From positions 5,456,001 through 5,520,000 of the forward strand of contig JAPFFF010000012.1 of the NCBI GenBank assembly GCA_039105265.1: a stretch of DNA of 64,000 nucleotides, read 5' to 3'. The stretch's first letter is position 1, and each line of letters begins with the position of its first letter. Made by a program: the position numbers and the translations under genes. The notes beneath the pieces were generated by a model. It was not told the origin of the DNA. It searched no databases and saw nothing but the letters and a program-made list of their open reading frames with translations. Shown one piece after another: positions 40,707 through 52,011 of the stretch. The stretch comes from Tritrichomonas musculus (taxonomy: Eukaryota > Parabasalia > Tritrichomonadida > Tritrichomonadidae).

Positions 40707-43700
40707 TTAAAAGAAACTAGAAACTTTTTGATAATATTCTCTTTTTTCTTCATCTTCAATATCTTTTGCATCAAGTAGAATCTGGTTATTATTAAATCCT
40801 CCTCCCCAGAAAAAGTTACTCCTACTTTTGAATTGGCCTTTGAGGATTCCACTTGCGCCATTAAGGATATCCAAGGCATCTTTTCCCTCCTTATTTCTAT
40901 GTTTATAATCAAGATCATCCTTAGAGAACAAAGCCATAATAAAGTTGAATCTAGTCAATTTACAAGCCATCAAGAGAGGAGTGTCACCATTGACATTTTC
41001 CTCGTTAATTATATGTAAACCATTCAATTCCAAAACATTGTTGAACATAGCTACATTATTCAACTGAATGAGTGTATGTAAAATTGTGTCTCCTTTCAAA
41101 GAACTGATGCAATTTCCAGACGACTTCACTGATAAATCAATGTTGTGAAGATGCATCATTGACGTCATGAAATCTTGATTTCCCATCTGAAAACAGTACT
41201 CAACAGGATAGACACCATTCATATCAGGAAGGTTCGGATCTGCTCCACGACCAACAAGGAAGTTGACAACAGCTCCAATATTCTGACAAGACCAGCTAAT
41301 TGACGTGAAAAACGTCTTTCCAGAAGGAAGATACTCATTGAATTTGATGAGATTTTCATGTGTCTCGTCAAAATCACAAAGTTCGCCCATTTGATTAATA
41401 AGTGCTGCATTTCCAACAATTCCACCAGGGAATTGAGGGGCGCCCCAGCCACCTGCCAATCCAATTGGACCACCAATTGGTCCACCAATTGGCCCTGGTG
41501 GTGCAGGAGGTACGATATTTATATCATGATTAGGAAGGCCCATTCTTGGTGTTCCAAATTGAGGAAATGGAAAGTTTGCCTTCAAGTTTTTAATGTTGCT
41601 TGCATTTCTAGAAGTTAAATTGAAACATCCTGCAATAAAGAAAGCTTCGAGAATTTGGCTTTTCTTTTCATCAAAAGTGTTATTGTTCAAAATCTCGGTT
41701 GTGATTGCGCTTGTTCTCATATAGATTGAGAAGCAAAGAAGTGATTCGCCACTGTTTCCAATGATGTTGACCTCGTCACCAAAAAGAGTCAATAACTTTC
41801 TAAAGATGTCAATTTCATTCATGTAAACAGAAGCAAAAATGGCATCAATGTATCTTGATTTATTTCTATCAAAGGAAGGATGAGAGACAATTGAGTCAAT
41901 CAGGTCATTTTGAAGATCAAGAACAGCCTTTATTAAAGGTGTAATGAATGGAATTTTCAAGAAGTGTGAAAAGTTATATGTATTAAATATATTTGGCTGT
42001 TGGTTAACATTATTGTTATCAGCAGTTTGATCATTTTCATACAAATCTATATAATGCTGAATTTTAATGTTCACATTAACATCGAATTCTTTTACATTTA
42101 AAAGAAGTTTCGTTATTTTGTTATTTGATATGAAATAAGCATCAATAAGTGAACTCAATTTATGGTCAAATTTTTCACTATTAACGAGACTATTAACAAT
42201 TCCATCATTCTCTTTTGACACGGCAAATGTGAGTGCTGTTTGGCCCTTATAATTTCTATGGTTTATGTCGGTTTGACCATGATCAATCAAAAATTGAGCA
42301 ATTTGATTGTTGTTGTTTTCAATGGCAACCATTAAAGGCGTGTTTCCGGTTAATGGTGAATATGTATTGACATTGACTTTATTTGATTTTAGAAGGGAAT
42401 TGAATAGATCAAGCTCATCAACTTCACATGCATATGAAAGAAGCGTATACGATGAAAAGTGACAATTCAAATCAACATTTTCTATTTGTGCTAGTTTTGA
42501 GATCGTTTTGAATACTTTGTCCTTGTTAATGATGAATGTTGATTTGGTGTCAATTAATGAAACTTTAGGAAGTCCTCTTTCATCATCATTATCTTCATTT
42601 TCTTCATCATATTCATCATCATCATGACGATGACTTTTAGAACTTTTTGGCTTTTCTTCAGATTTTGAAAGCACACTCAAAATTTTCAATATGCTATTGT
42701 TTATTTGCCAAATTTGTGACTGTATTTGGTCGCTGTAAAAATCAATAAAAATGTCAATCATTTCAATGTTGAAGTTGGTGATTGCCGTCATTAATGGCGT
42801 GCAGTCGTCAAAGTCATAATAAGTCGTGTTAATTCCTGGAAGAGAAAGAAGACGTTTAACTATTTCTGTATTGTTGTTTCGAACAGCAATGTTCAATGCA
42901 GTTCCATCTTTATCAATCATGTTTATGAAGGCAGGATCGCTTTTCAAAGAGAGAATCATATTAACAATATCAATGTTCGAACTATGAACAGCATCAATCA
43001 ATGTGTTGCATTTCAATCGATCTTTGTCAAGTAAAAATTCAACCAATTCTTTATTTCCATTAAAAACGGCCTGTTGAAAAACTTCTCTCAATACATCGTC
43101 CTTCAAATCAGGCTCTAATTTATCTAGCAATTTCATGCACACATCATTGTCAATTTGAGTGATTGCATACAAACATGGATCACTTTGTTTTATTGAAATT
43201 ACAACGTTTTTCTCAAGCAAGTACTCATATATTTCTTTCTGCTTGGCACAAACAGCGCAATAGAAAGGTGATGTGAAGTCAGACATTGGATTTTTTGACA
43301 GAATAAATTCAGTTATTTCTTTAACAGCCTCAAAGAAACCAACACTACAACTTTTGTTCAAAATGAAGAATATATTAAAAGTATCATTACCAATGGAACA
43401 ATACAAATTCGAGATTCTTTCAAACGTATATTTATCTCTCAAAAAGTTGAACAGAACGATATTCTTATTCTTAATAACAGAAGAAAAAAGCATCTGAAAA
43501 GAATTGCTGTTATTCACCATTATATCACCGCTGTCAATGAAATGCATTACTAATTTATTATGGTTACGTTTTAATGAGTTCACTATTTGATAGACGTTGT
43601 TTGAGTTGAAATTGAGACTGTTGAAGAATGACTGCACTCTCTCTTTCATAAGATTGTAGATCAAGATGTTTCCTGAGTTAAAAAGAAGATCAGGTTGTAT

Positions 43701-45797
43701 ATAAACATTATTGATATTTTCATGAAACAAAGAAACAAGCAATTGAAGAATTCGATAGAAACCATCACGACAAGCTTCATTAAAAAGTGACATAACAAAA
43801 TTAGCATTGCTTGAATTAGCTTCAAGACCAACATCAATGCATTGTGTTAATGCATGAGCATTGCCATTTTGAACAGCAATGTATGCAATATCAAGCATTG
43901 ATATTGAACTAACAATATCACGCTTGTTCTCAAAAATCCAGTCAAATAGATCATTCCGATGATTCATGATTGCCGGTGCAACAATGTTCGAATAATATCT
44001 GTTGTTGTAGACAATGTAGGCACTGTTTCTTGAGTCAGAAAATGAGAAAAATTGTTGGAGACCGTTATTAAAGTTGCCAAATTGAGTAGTATTTGAATTG
44101 TACATTGGAGGGTCGTTTTGATCAACTGCTCGAATGATTTCACTATTGCCTCCATAAATTGAAAGAACAAAGGTCAAATTGTCCATCTGCGCGTGATTGA
44201 GAAGCAGGTATTTAAAGCATTTAATAGAGCCATTCATAACACTGTAATTTATTAAACTGATTCCACAGCCAAATTCAAAAACATCAAAAGGAGTTGGTTG
44301 TATTTTGAAATCATTCATGTCAATTCCTCGTTTTGAAATAATTGACTGAAGTGTGTCAACATCATCAATGAAAATAGATCGTGATATCTCATCAATCGGC
44401 ATCCCAGTGTCCCTTATTTTTCTGTATTCTTCGACGTTTGAAGGGAAGAACTTTTTGAAAAAAGTGGCATTAATCATATCAATTTGTAAATTGAAAAAGT
44501 CGTTGTTGCTTTTGTTCTTTTCAAAAAGTTCAGGAAGAAACCAAAGGAGAACGTTTACAATGTCTCTGTTCTTGTATTTTTTAGGCTTGGCTTCATTCTT
44601 GTTGTTCATCAATACTTTCATTGCATTTCGTAAGGCTTCGTCCATGTCAACAATTCCTTTTTGTGCAAGCCTGAAATAAAAAGATGAATAGAAAGGCGTC
44701 TTTGAAAAATCAAACTTAAGTTGATTAATCAAATACGGTAATAAAGTATTCAATTTATTCTTATCGTTAGCTGAGTCATTAAGTGAGATGATCAACTCAA
44801 TTAAAAACGGTTGCAGTTTATAACTGACTCTAACCGCTTGGAAAATACAAGCCGCCAATTCTTGGACGTTTTCTTCGGTTTTAACCCAAATTGAATGGAG
44901 GATCGACTTTTTGACTGACTCGACGGTTAGTGATTGAATATTGTGAAGAAGGTGAAATATTTCATCTATTGTCTCAATTATCACTTTTTTATCGTCAATC
45001 AGTTGAACTGAATTTTCATAAGAATTGATAAAAGTGTCAATTGAATTGATAATTGTCTCGATTTGTAATTCTTCCGAAAAAGTTTTTAATGAATCCATAT
45101 TCATGATTGTTATGTTAATTTTTTCAAAATTGAATAGGTTACAGATGAGTTCAAAGTCATTGTTCCCTTCATCATCAAAATTATATGTGTACTCATTTAG
45201 TGACGGATCTTCCATTTTTAGGTCTCGTATCACTTTGGATGAAAGTGCGCCTATTTCTATGCATTGAAAGTCTTTCTTGGCTGTTTTGATCGTGAATGTC
45301 TTTTGAAAATTGGTGGATAAAAATGTTAATAATGATAACCTTTCGATTTCTATTTCAATTTGTGAAGGAATAGTGTAGAAATTGTTCGTCAAATTGGCCT
45401 TAAAAAAAACAGGACAATTATCAATATTGAGCTGTTGGACAATCTGCCGAGCTGGTAGTAATTCATCAAATTCAAATGTTGCTGAAAGTCCCCGGAATAT
45501 ATCTTCAAACTTTTTCATTGTAAATTTATCGTCTTTGAATTCGAGTTGATATTCCAAATTATTTGGATCTGCCTCTAGTTGTTTTGATATAGTTCTACTT
45601 GCATCTTTCAAAAGATCAACATTGAATTTGTATGATGCGTTATTCGTTTTAATTGTAAATAGCCTAGGTAAAAAATCAAAGTTTTGATCAATTATAGTAA
45701 TAAAAGGCGCTTTTGAATTTTTGCTTTGTGGACCAAATTTATTTCCTTGTTGTTTTTGATTGAGGAAAACACGATTTCCATAATTAGGTTGAAACAT
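40707..45797 (-). CDS. Giant BTB-like / DUF3447-type ankyrin repeat protein
   Basis: This 1696-residue protein starts at ATG 45795-45797. Two BTB-like modules head it, at about residues 45-135 and 165-265 (KTFTIKTAKKDFQCIEIGAL; MEDPSLNEYTYNF). They are similar to the head of the F5/8C proteins in this window. A helical middle (about 265-480) is followed by many degenerate ankyrin-type repeats to the C-terminus (NGNTPLMVAIENNNNQIAQF; GQTALTFAVSKENDGIV). An acidic His/Asp insert lies near 1066 and a Gly/Pro-rich insert near 1436 (PPGPIGGPIGGPIG). No signal or membrane segment is seen. It is probably a cytosolic scaffold; the partners are unknown. Confidence 0.85.
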   Translation of the reverse strand: MFQPNYGNRVFLNQKQQGNKFGPQSKNSKAPFITIIDQNFDFLPRLFTIKTNNASYKFNVDLLKDASRTISKQLEADPNNLEYQLEFKDDKFTMKKFEDIFRGLSATFEFDELLPARQIVQQLNIDNCPVFFKANLTNNFYTIPSQIEIEIERLSLLTFLSTNFQKTFTIKTAKKDFQCIEIGALSSKVIRDLKMEDPSLNEYTYNFDDEGNNDFELICNLFNFEKINITIMNMDSLKTFSEELQIETIINSIDTFINSYENSVQLIDDKKVIIETIDEIFHLLHNIQSLTVESVKKSILHSIWVKTEENVQELAACIFQAVRVSYKLQPFLIELIISLNDSANDKNKLNTLLPYLINQLKFDFSKTPFYSSFYFRLAQKGIVDMDEALRNAMKVLMNNKNEAKPKKYKNRDIVNVLLWFLPELFEKNKSNNDFFNLQIDMINATFFKKFFPSNVEEYRKIRDTGMPIDEISRSIFIDDVDTLQSIISKRGIDMNDFKIQPTPFDVFEFGCGISLINYSVMNGSIKCFKYLLLNHAQMDNLTFVLSIYGGNSEIIRAVDQNDPPMYNSNTTQFGNFNNGLQQFFSFSDSRNSAYIVYNNRYYSNIVAPAIMNHRNDLFDWIFENKRDIVSSISMLDIAYIAVQNGNAHALTQCIDVGLEANSSNANFVMSLFNEACRDGFYRILQLLVSLFHENINNVYIQPDLLFNSGNILIYNLMKERVQSFFNSLNFNSNNVYQIVNSLKRNHNKLVMHFIDSGDIMVNNSNSFQMLFSSVIKNKNIVLFNFLRDKYTFERISNLYCSIGNDTFNIFFILNKSCSVGFFEAVKEITEFILSKNPMSDFTSPFYCAVCAKQKEIYEYLLEKNVVISIKQSDPCLYAITQIDNDVCMKLLDKLEPDLKDDVLREVFQQAVFNGNKELVEFLLDKDRLKCNTLIDAVHSSNIDIVNMILSLKSDPAFINMIDKDGTALNIAVRNNNTEIVKRLLSLPGINTTYYDFDDCTPLMTAITNFNIEMIDIFIDFYSDQIQSQIWQINNSILKILSVLSKSEEKPKSSKSHRHDDDEYDEENEDNDDERGLPKVSLIDTKSTFIINKDKVFKTISKLAQIENVDLNCHFSSYTLLSYACEVDELDLFNSLLKSNKVNVNTYSPLTGNTPLMVAIENNNNQIAQFLIDHGQTDINHRNYKGQTALTFAVSKENDGIVNSLVNSEKFDHKLSSLIDAYFISNNKITKLLLNVKEFDVNVNIKIQHYIDLYENDQTADNNNVNQQPNIFNTYNFSHFLKIPFITPLIKAVLDLQNDLIDSIVSHPSFDRNKSRYIDAIFASVYMNEIDIFRKLLTLFGDEVNIIGNSGESLLCFSIYMRTSAITTEILNNNTFDEKKSQILEAFFIAGCFNLTSRNASNIKNLKANFPFPQFGTPRMGLPNHDINIVPPAPPGPIGGPIGGPIGLAGGWGAPQFPGGIVGNAALINQMGELCDFDETHENLIKFNEYLPSGKTFFTSISWSCQNIGAVVNFLVGRGADPNLPDMNGVYPVEYCFQMGNQDFMTSMMHLHNIDLSVKSSGNCISSLKGDTILHTLIQLNNVAMFNNVLELNGLHIINEENVNGDTPLLMACKLTRFNFIMALFSKDDLDYKHRNKEGKDALDILNGASGILKGQFKSRSNFFWGGGFNNNQILLDAKDIEDEEKREYYQKVSSFF

Positions 45798-46153
45798 TAT
45801 TGATATTAAAAAGCATTGAAAAAATTGTGAAAAATAAAAAAATAAAGTATTGAAATATTTGTAACATTTCTTATTTTAAACGAATTCTCTTGAACTTTTT
45901 TTTTAATTTTTTTTATCTCAAATTATCTCTTTGCTTTTGTGTATGTATTTGTTAATTCATTGTCATATTGAATGTTTTTATAGCTGATTAAAGCAATGAC
46001 TTTGAAAAAGAATATATATTTTTTCTTTTTATCTATCATTTGTAATACCAGTATTAAATTTATATCCTTAATTTGATGGAAAAAAAAACTCCCATAGAAA
46101 TAATAAATGTTAGCATTAAAATATTACAACTTTTATTTTATAAAAAATATCAT
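45798..46153. other. Intergenic spacer
   Basis: This is an A/T-rich region between two minus-strand genes and it contains the ankyrin gene promoter. No gene is seen. Confidence 0.4.
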
Positions 46154-46648
46154 TTAAATTGAATTAATAGCATCTAACAAACCAGATTTTTTCATTACTT
46201 CAATGAATTCTGCTTCATTAATTTCACCATCAAAATCTCTGTCAGCTTCTCTAATCATCTCTCGAAGTTCTTCATCTGTAAAATTTTCTCCCAATTCAGC
46301 AGTAGCAGTTTTTAAATCTTTGAGAGAGATTTTTCCATTTTTGTCTTTATCAAATAAGTTGAAAGCTTTTCTAATTTCTACTAAAGGATCTCTATTGAAT
46401 AATTTTTGACCAATTATTTCTGTAAATTGACTAAAATCAATTGTAGGTTCTGTAGATGATGAATGTTTCTGAATTAATTCTCTAATCTCATCTCGACTTA
46501 TTTCGAATCCAAGAGCTCTCAAAGCAATTTTTAATTCTTTGGCATCTATAGATCCTGAACCATCAGAATCACATTGATCAAATGCTTCACGGATTTCTTG
46601 TCGTTGCTCTTCTGAAAGTTCGATTGTAGTACCACTTTTATTGGACAT
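46154..46648 (-). CDS. Centrin (caltractin)
   Basis: This 164-residue protein starts at ATG 46646-46648 and has a short basal N-terminal tail before [20 protein letters not shown]. Four EF-hand positions are present. Loop I (27-38, [12 protein letters not shown]), III (100-111, [12 protein letters not shown]) and IV (136-147, [12 protein letters not shown]) keep Ca2+ ligands. Loop II (about 62-73, [12 protein letters not shown]) has lost them. [13 protein letters not shown] is the classic centrin helix. Centrins act in basal bodies and flagellar roots. Loss of site II calcium binding is common in the family. Confidence 0.93.
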   Translation of the reverse strand: MSNKSGTTIELSEEQRQEIREAFDQCDSDGSGSIDAKELKIALRALGFEISRDEIRELIQKHSSSTEPTIDFSQFTEIIGQKLFNRDPLVEIRKAFNLFDKDKNGKISLKDLKTATAELGENFTDEELREMIREADRDFDGEINEAEFIEVMKKSGLLDAINSI

Positions 46649-47088
46649 TTACAAATAACACTAAAAGGCTTTGAAGAGTATTCAAAATTTTCAATAGCGC
46701 TTTCATTTTTTGAATATTTTAAATAAAAATAAGTTTTAATAAATATAAAAAAAAATACTTTGAAAAAATGTACACTTTTATTTATATTTATATTCATAAG
46801 TATATTTCAAATCTAAATATCTTTTTAATTTATTTAATTATTGAATATTTATAAATATATCATCTAATTTAATTTATTATGAGATATCAATTTACAAAAA
46901 TTGAAAGCTTTATTGAATATTGAAATATCGATTATTAACAATTCCCAAATTTTGCTTTTCGAAAACCAGAAATATATAAATATTTAATGGTATTAAAAAA
47001 GATAAGATGAAATACTTTATTTTCATTCAAAAAGTTCCGAATAATAATAAATTTTTTTAAAGAAGAAACAATTTTAGATTAAAAATAA
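46649..47088. other. Intergenic spacer
   Basis: This is A/T-rich sequence between the phosphatase 3' end and the centrin 5' end, with no gene recognised. Confidence 0.35.
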
Positions 47089-48678
47089 TTAGACATAAAC
47101 ATCTGGGGTCAATCTAGGCAAGCATTTCTGACTTGGAGGAGAGCTTACTCTTTCATCGTTTTCTGAATGATAATTCACATTTTCTTCCTCATCTTCATCA
47201 ATTTTTAAATTTTTCAAGTGAGTAAAATTGATTCGGCTGTGAATAGTTTTAGGCAACAAAGAGCTACAATGATGAATTTTTCTTGCTTGATAACTTTTAT
47301 TAGCGTGAAGCTTGTTAACAACGGACCCGTGCACACAATGTGGTGAATGATGCTTAACTAATTGTAATTTCTCATTTAAAATTGAGCTTTCTTCATTATC
47401 CTTCAATACAATTTCTCCATTATCAATTGACCTAGAATGAACCATACTGCGATTAAAAAAGCCGTAACTTGCCATTGAGGAAATTCTAGATGTAGAATGT
47501 AAATGTCTCAATTCGTGTGAATCCTCAAAAGCCTGAACTTTATAATAAAAGGCTTCATATTTTTTCAGACGATGAAGAGGATCAAATTTAATGTGTTCAA
47601 TTCTATCGTCTTTTTCCAAGAGTTTTAAAATACCGCTGTAGTTTCCCATGTCGCAATTGTATGAAGATGCTGAAAATACTGTAATGCATTTTTCGTTAAA
47701 TGTCTTTTCTGTACCTTGTAAAACGCATTGATGGGCCCGAATTAGTCGTTGAAGGTTGTTGTTCTTAAGAAAGTTGACAACAACAACGCCGTTGAATAAT
47801 TGTCCTCTTCCTCGTGGATTGCATTCGAAGAATTGTCGAAGTTCAACAGACGGATCACCCCATAAAATGTCACAAAGTAGCACGTTTTCGTCATAATTGT
47901 AAATTGGCCTCTTTATCAATTTGTTAATGTTTTTAACATTTTCGAGGAGAGGAGATAATCCTCCGTGGAGACATAGGGACGTTTTATTAACAATTGCTGC
48001 AATTGGGAGGTATGAAAAAGCTTCAAGAAACGAGTCGTATAATTTTTCTGTGTATTTATAGCAATTCATATGAATATGATTTGCAAAGTATGAATCGCAT
48101 AACTTTTCGGTAGATATTTCTTTTTCTTCTTCTACATCTTCTTCAAAGCTGATGATGTTTCTCTCTGGAATTGGTGCTTGGCTGTTTTGGTTTGATAATT
48201 TATACATTTTTTTGGGATTATGGTAATTTAAGATTTCCTTCTTGAAACCGTATTGAGAACACATGACATCAAATTCATGGTTGCCTCTGAGAAGAAAATA
48301 TCTGCTTGGTTGCATTATTTTCAGAGAAAATAATAATGTAATACATTCTAAAGAAAAGTTTCCTCTATCGATGTAATCGCCAAGAAAGATAACTTTGCAT
48401 GTATTTGACTCAATATATTTTAGAATTCTTAAAAGATCATGTAAGCTTCCATGGATATCACCCACAACAATTGTATCTCCAACAATTTCCAAAACTGTTT
48501 TTTCGTTTTCAAAGATGTTTTTGGCGTCTTTGCACATATTTATCAATAAATTTTCATCAAAAGAAGGAATTGGGATTTCTTCGCCTGCTTGGCTCGTTCC
48601 TACTTGCAAAAGTTTTTCAGGTGTCAGAGACTTAATAGATGAATAATTCGATAAAATGTATGAAGCATGCTTTTTCAT
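47089..48678 (-). CDS. PPP-family serine/threonine phosphatase with insertion and long tail
   Basis: This 529-residue protein starts at ATG 48676-48678. The PPP metal-site motifs are intact: GDIHG (73-77), GDYIDRG (100-106), RGNHE (131-135), then LCLHGGLSP, RAHQ and FSASSYNC. The core resembles PP1/PP2A-like enzymes. Between RGNHE and the next core helix lies an insert of about 45 residues (about 155-200), rich in Asn/Gln and then Glu. The C-terminal 170 residues are Ser/His-rich and low in complexity, with an acidic cluster (DEDEEENV). It should dephosphorylate Ser/Thr. The tail and insert may set targeting. It is a divergent trichomonad subtype. Confidence 0.88.
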   Translation of the reverse strand: MKKHASYILSNYSSIKSLTPEKLLQVGTSQAGEEIPIPSFDENLLINMCKDAKNIFENEKTVLEIVGDTIVVGDIHGSLHDLLRILKYIESNTCKVIFLGDYIDRGNFSLECITLLFSLKIMQPSRYFLLRGNHEFDVMCSQYGFKKEILNYHNPKKMYKLSNQNSQAPIPERNIISFEEDVEEEKEISTEKLCDSYFANHIHMNCYKYTEKLYDSFLEAFSYLPIAAIVNKTSLCLHGGLSPLLENVKNINKLIKRPIYNYDENVLLCDILWGDPSVELRQFFECNPRGRGQLFNGVVVVNFLKNNNLQRLIRAHQCVLQGTEKTFNEKCITVFSASSYNCDMGNYSGILKLLEKDDRIEHIKFDPLHRLKKYEAFYYKVQAFEDSHELRHLHSTSRISSMASYGFFNRSMVHSRSIDNGEIVLKDNEESSILNEKLQLVKHHSPHCVHGSVVNKLHANKSYQARKIHHCSSLLPKTIHSRINFTHLKNLKIDEDEEENVNYHSENDERVSSPPSQKCLPRLTPDVYV

Positions 48679-51234
48679 GAATAAAAAAAGTAGAATAATG
48701 GTAATAGAAAAATATTCTGATGAAATATTTCAATTATTGAATAAAATTATTGAATAAATCAATTCAATTTTTTATTATTTCAATAATTACAAATTTTTAA
48801 TTTTGCTAATTTTGCGATAATTAATTTTTAAATTTGCTTATGAATTATATTATTTATTTATAATTGTATTTTAAAAATATATAAATTATAATTATAATTA
48901 AATACAATTTTGTTTTAAATGTAAACTTGTTTTGTTCATCCCAATTCAATTCTTCAATTTAAATTTCTGGGAAAAAGTTTAACTTTTTGAAAATATTTCA
49001 ATGAAAATTATCGTTTTTGAAACCACTTTATTTCAATTCATTTAAATTTATGAAACAATGTAAGATTGTCTTCCGCCCTTTTCTCATAAAATGTAATACA
49101 AATATCAAATTATATTTAAATATCTATAAATTGTATTTTCATTTAATCATACAAATATTATAGGTTTTTATCCTATCAAAAGTGATTTGAATACCAAATA
49201 TTTCTGAAGCTTTAGTAATAATTCTGAGATTAACAAATACAATAGGATAAGAAGAAAAATGAATGACTTTATTAATGCTTTATTGATATTTAAATAAAAA
49301 AATAGATTAAAGAAAATCTCACATTTTTAAAAGTATTGAATAACGAGCTCAATCATTTTGAATTTTTTTTTGTTCTTTATTGAATTTTATTTTCAAATAA
49401 AAATATTGAGCATTATTTTAATAAATAAAAAAAACAGAATATTAATATCTCCTTTTCATAATGACACAAAGGAGGATTATTATGCTATAACAAAGATATT
49501 TATTAAAATATATGATTTATTTAATATATGAAACTGTGAAATTATTTTTTATGGTCATTTTGTTTGAAAAATCAAAAATAGGAAATATATACATAATTGA
49601 GCATGGAATATCTTGATTTATACTATTATTCAAAAGGTAATATATTTAATAAATATTCTGAGAATTAAAAAGTTATAATTATTTATAACCACAAACCAAA
49701 AAACCTGATTATGAATTATTTGGCATGGAAAGAGGTTAAATTACATTAATGTAAAAAATTATAATTTGATAATATGATTTTTAATGGCAAAAGAAAAAGT
49801 CATTTATTTTTTAATAACAATATTAAAATGTTGATGATTAAATTATCATGTGAAATACTATTAAATTTAACCCATAATCATATCAATTCAATTTTCAAAT
49901 ACTTAAACTTTTTGAAAAATTATTTTTGTTATATCATAACTTCATGCTTTTTTTAACACAACAATTAAAAAAGAAGTATGATCATAAAAAAATTGAAGAT
50001 TGATTTTGATTATCCAAATTACGATTACCGTATCTCAAAATTCTTCATAACACTCAGAATAACTACTGAACGCTATTGAGAGATATATTCAAATTTTATG
50101 AACTTTGCAAATTCTTTTTCTAAAGACCATTGAATTTTTAACAACTTTTTCAAGAGTCTTAGAAAAGATTTTCAATATATCTCAAAATTTCAAAATTTCA
50201 AAATTTTGAATCATGATTCTCTTTTCACAAAAAACAAAAGTAAAAAAAAGATATCAAAATAATAAAATAAACAAAAAAGAAATAAATAGGCCTTCATTTT
50301 TAGACCTTTGGATATTAGACCAGCTAAATATACACTGAAAAGAGGTACGGGTGCTCACTTCACATCAAACTTTTTGAATACTCAAACTTGATTTTATCAT
50401 TTCATATTACTGCTTATTGTTATAGCAGTGCATATCATTATATTTATGCCAACCAATTGGAATTTTCAACTGATATGAAAGAGATTTTATTAAATTTTAA
50501 AATGATCATAATTCATATCCTATTTGTATTATGTAGGAATGAAGTATCAATTCATATTTATTATTATTAGTTGTTTATATTTAATTGCATTTCATAAGCC
50601 ATAACTCAAATGATTAATGATAAATAACAGAAAAAAATCTATATTACCAATAATATAATATATATTAATGTTTGATTTTCAAAAACATGTTCATTTATTG
50701 TATCATTTGATGCTTGATGGTATATCTAAAAAGTGCTCCACAAATTCAGCTAGGATTCACTCTTTTTATTTGAATTGTTTTTCGTACGTTAAAAAATAAA
50801 CCATTCAATTATAAATATCAACAAAAATGATGAAGAAAACTAATATCATTTATCATATTGTCATAAAAGCAGATAATTATATTGAAAGTTTTTAAATATA
50901 TCATTTAAAAGAATTTTTGTATTAATCAAATAATAAGATGAGTATAAATCTCGTAAAAATTGTGATTTGAGGTAAATATAGATATATTCATATTTTATAC
51001 ATTTGTATAACGAAATTAATCACTATTTTAATTATTGAACTTCCTTGAATTCAGCATTAAGTTACATAATAAATTTGTGAGAAATTATTATAAACCATTC
51101 AAATTTTATTAAAAAATAAAATTGATTTTATAGCTGAATCCATGGAACAAAATTCAACAAAGTATAAAACAAAAATAATTGTATATATATGTAGAATTAA
51201 AATACTAAATATAAAAAAGAAATAATTTTTTTCT
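48679..51234. other. 2.5-kb gene desert
   Basis: It is almost pure A/T with no convincing gene. Small ATG frames at 49774 and 50388 have composition like the surrounding noncoding DNA. Several AACTTTTTGAA words occur (48975, 49905, 50361). Confidence 0.5.
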
Positions 51235-52011
51235 CAATGTCCTGGACTTGAAAACTTTTCAAAGGACTTTCAAGGACCAAGGACTTCCAAAGACCTAACA
51301 AAGTATTTCAATTATAGTATAAAAATTTTATCTTATTTTATCGTATATTTTTTCTAAAGATAACTCTGAAAAAGTGACATTCAAAATCCATTTTTTAAAT
51401 TCCAAATTTTGTTTTGAGTGCAACTTTTTTAAGATTTTATCATTAAATTTTATTTTCTTATTTATATATCATGATAACTAATTTAAGATATTACTTTTTA
51501 TTTAGAAAAATTTCTATTTTGTTGATTTTTTGTTAAGATAAAAGATGAAAAAAAATGGGGAATCGTATTTTTCTACGCCACTTTTTGAAAACTTTTAAAC
51601 TTTTTGAATACTTTTTTATACATTTTTTATTCAATTTTTGCTAAATAATGCATAAATATTTAGTTCAAATGGCTTCCCGATTCATCCAGCAATTCAAGGA
51701 GCCTGATTCGGCTTCGCGCAGCCCTGTGGTGATCACTGGTGCGTATATTCCTGAAAAATTATGTAAAAATAAAAAAAAAATATATCAAAAAAAGCAAATA
51801 GTTATAATTTTAAGATAAAATTTAAATTTACGATTTTTTTTGGTTAATTTTTTTAACAGAGTAAGTTAAATTTCACCTTAAGATGGCGGTTTTTTACTTT
51901 CCATGAATAGCTATTCATGGATAGAAAAACCATTCAAAAAGTGGCGTAGGAAAAAACGATTGTCCAAAAAAAATTGACAAGGTTGGTTTAGTCCTTGAGT
52001 CCAAGACATTG
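51235..52011. repeat. Possible outer inverted repeat around the 51.6-kb element
   Basis: CAATGTCCTGGACTTGAAAAC (51235-51255) resembles the complement of 51991-52011. The match is strong over the first 14 bases and weak after that. The left side also contains several CAAGGAC-like words. It may be an older element into which the MITE at 51557 inserted. Weak evidence. Confidence 0.3.
51557..51965. mobile_element. MITE-like element of about 410 bp
   Basis: The left end GGGGAATCGTATTTTTCTAC and onward (51557-51588, including CTACGCCACTTTTTGAA) is the inverted partner of 51934-51965 (TTCAAAAAGTGGCGTAG then GAAAAAACGATTGTCC). About 28 of 33 positions match. There is no transposase frame inside. The right third (51830-51965) has a second copy at 2079-2223, so this is a repeat family. 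Confidence 0.6.

Noticed and set aside
50280-50380. Possible small nuclear RNA-like stretch with AGAGGTACGGGTGCTCAC
   Set aside because: No sequence blocks or folding of U1-U6 could be matched.
49774-50570. Two 60-codon plus-strand frames in the 48.7-51.2 kb desert
   Set aside because: They are low-complexity and match local base composition, with no conserved motif.
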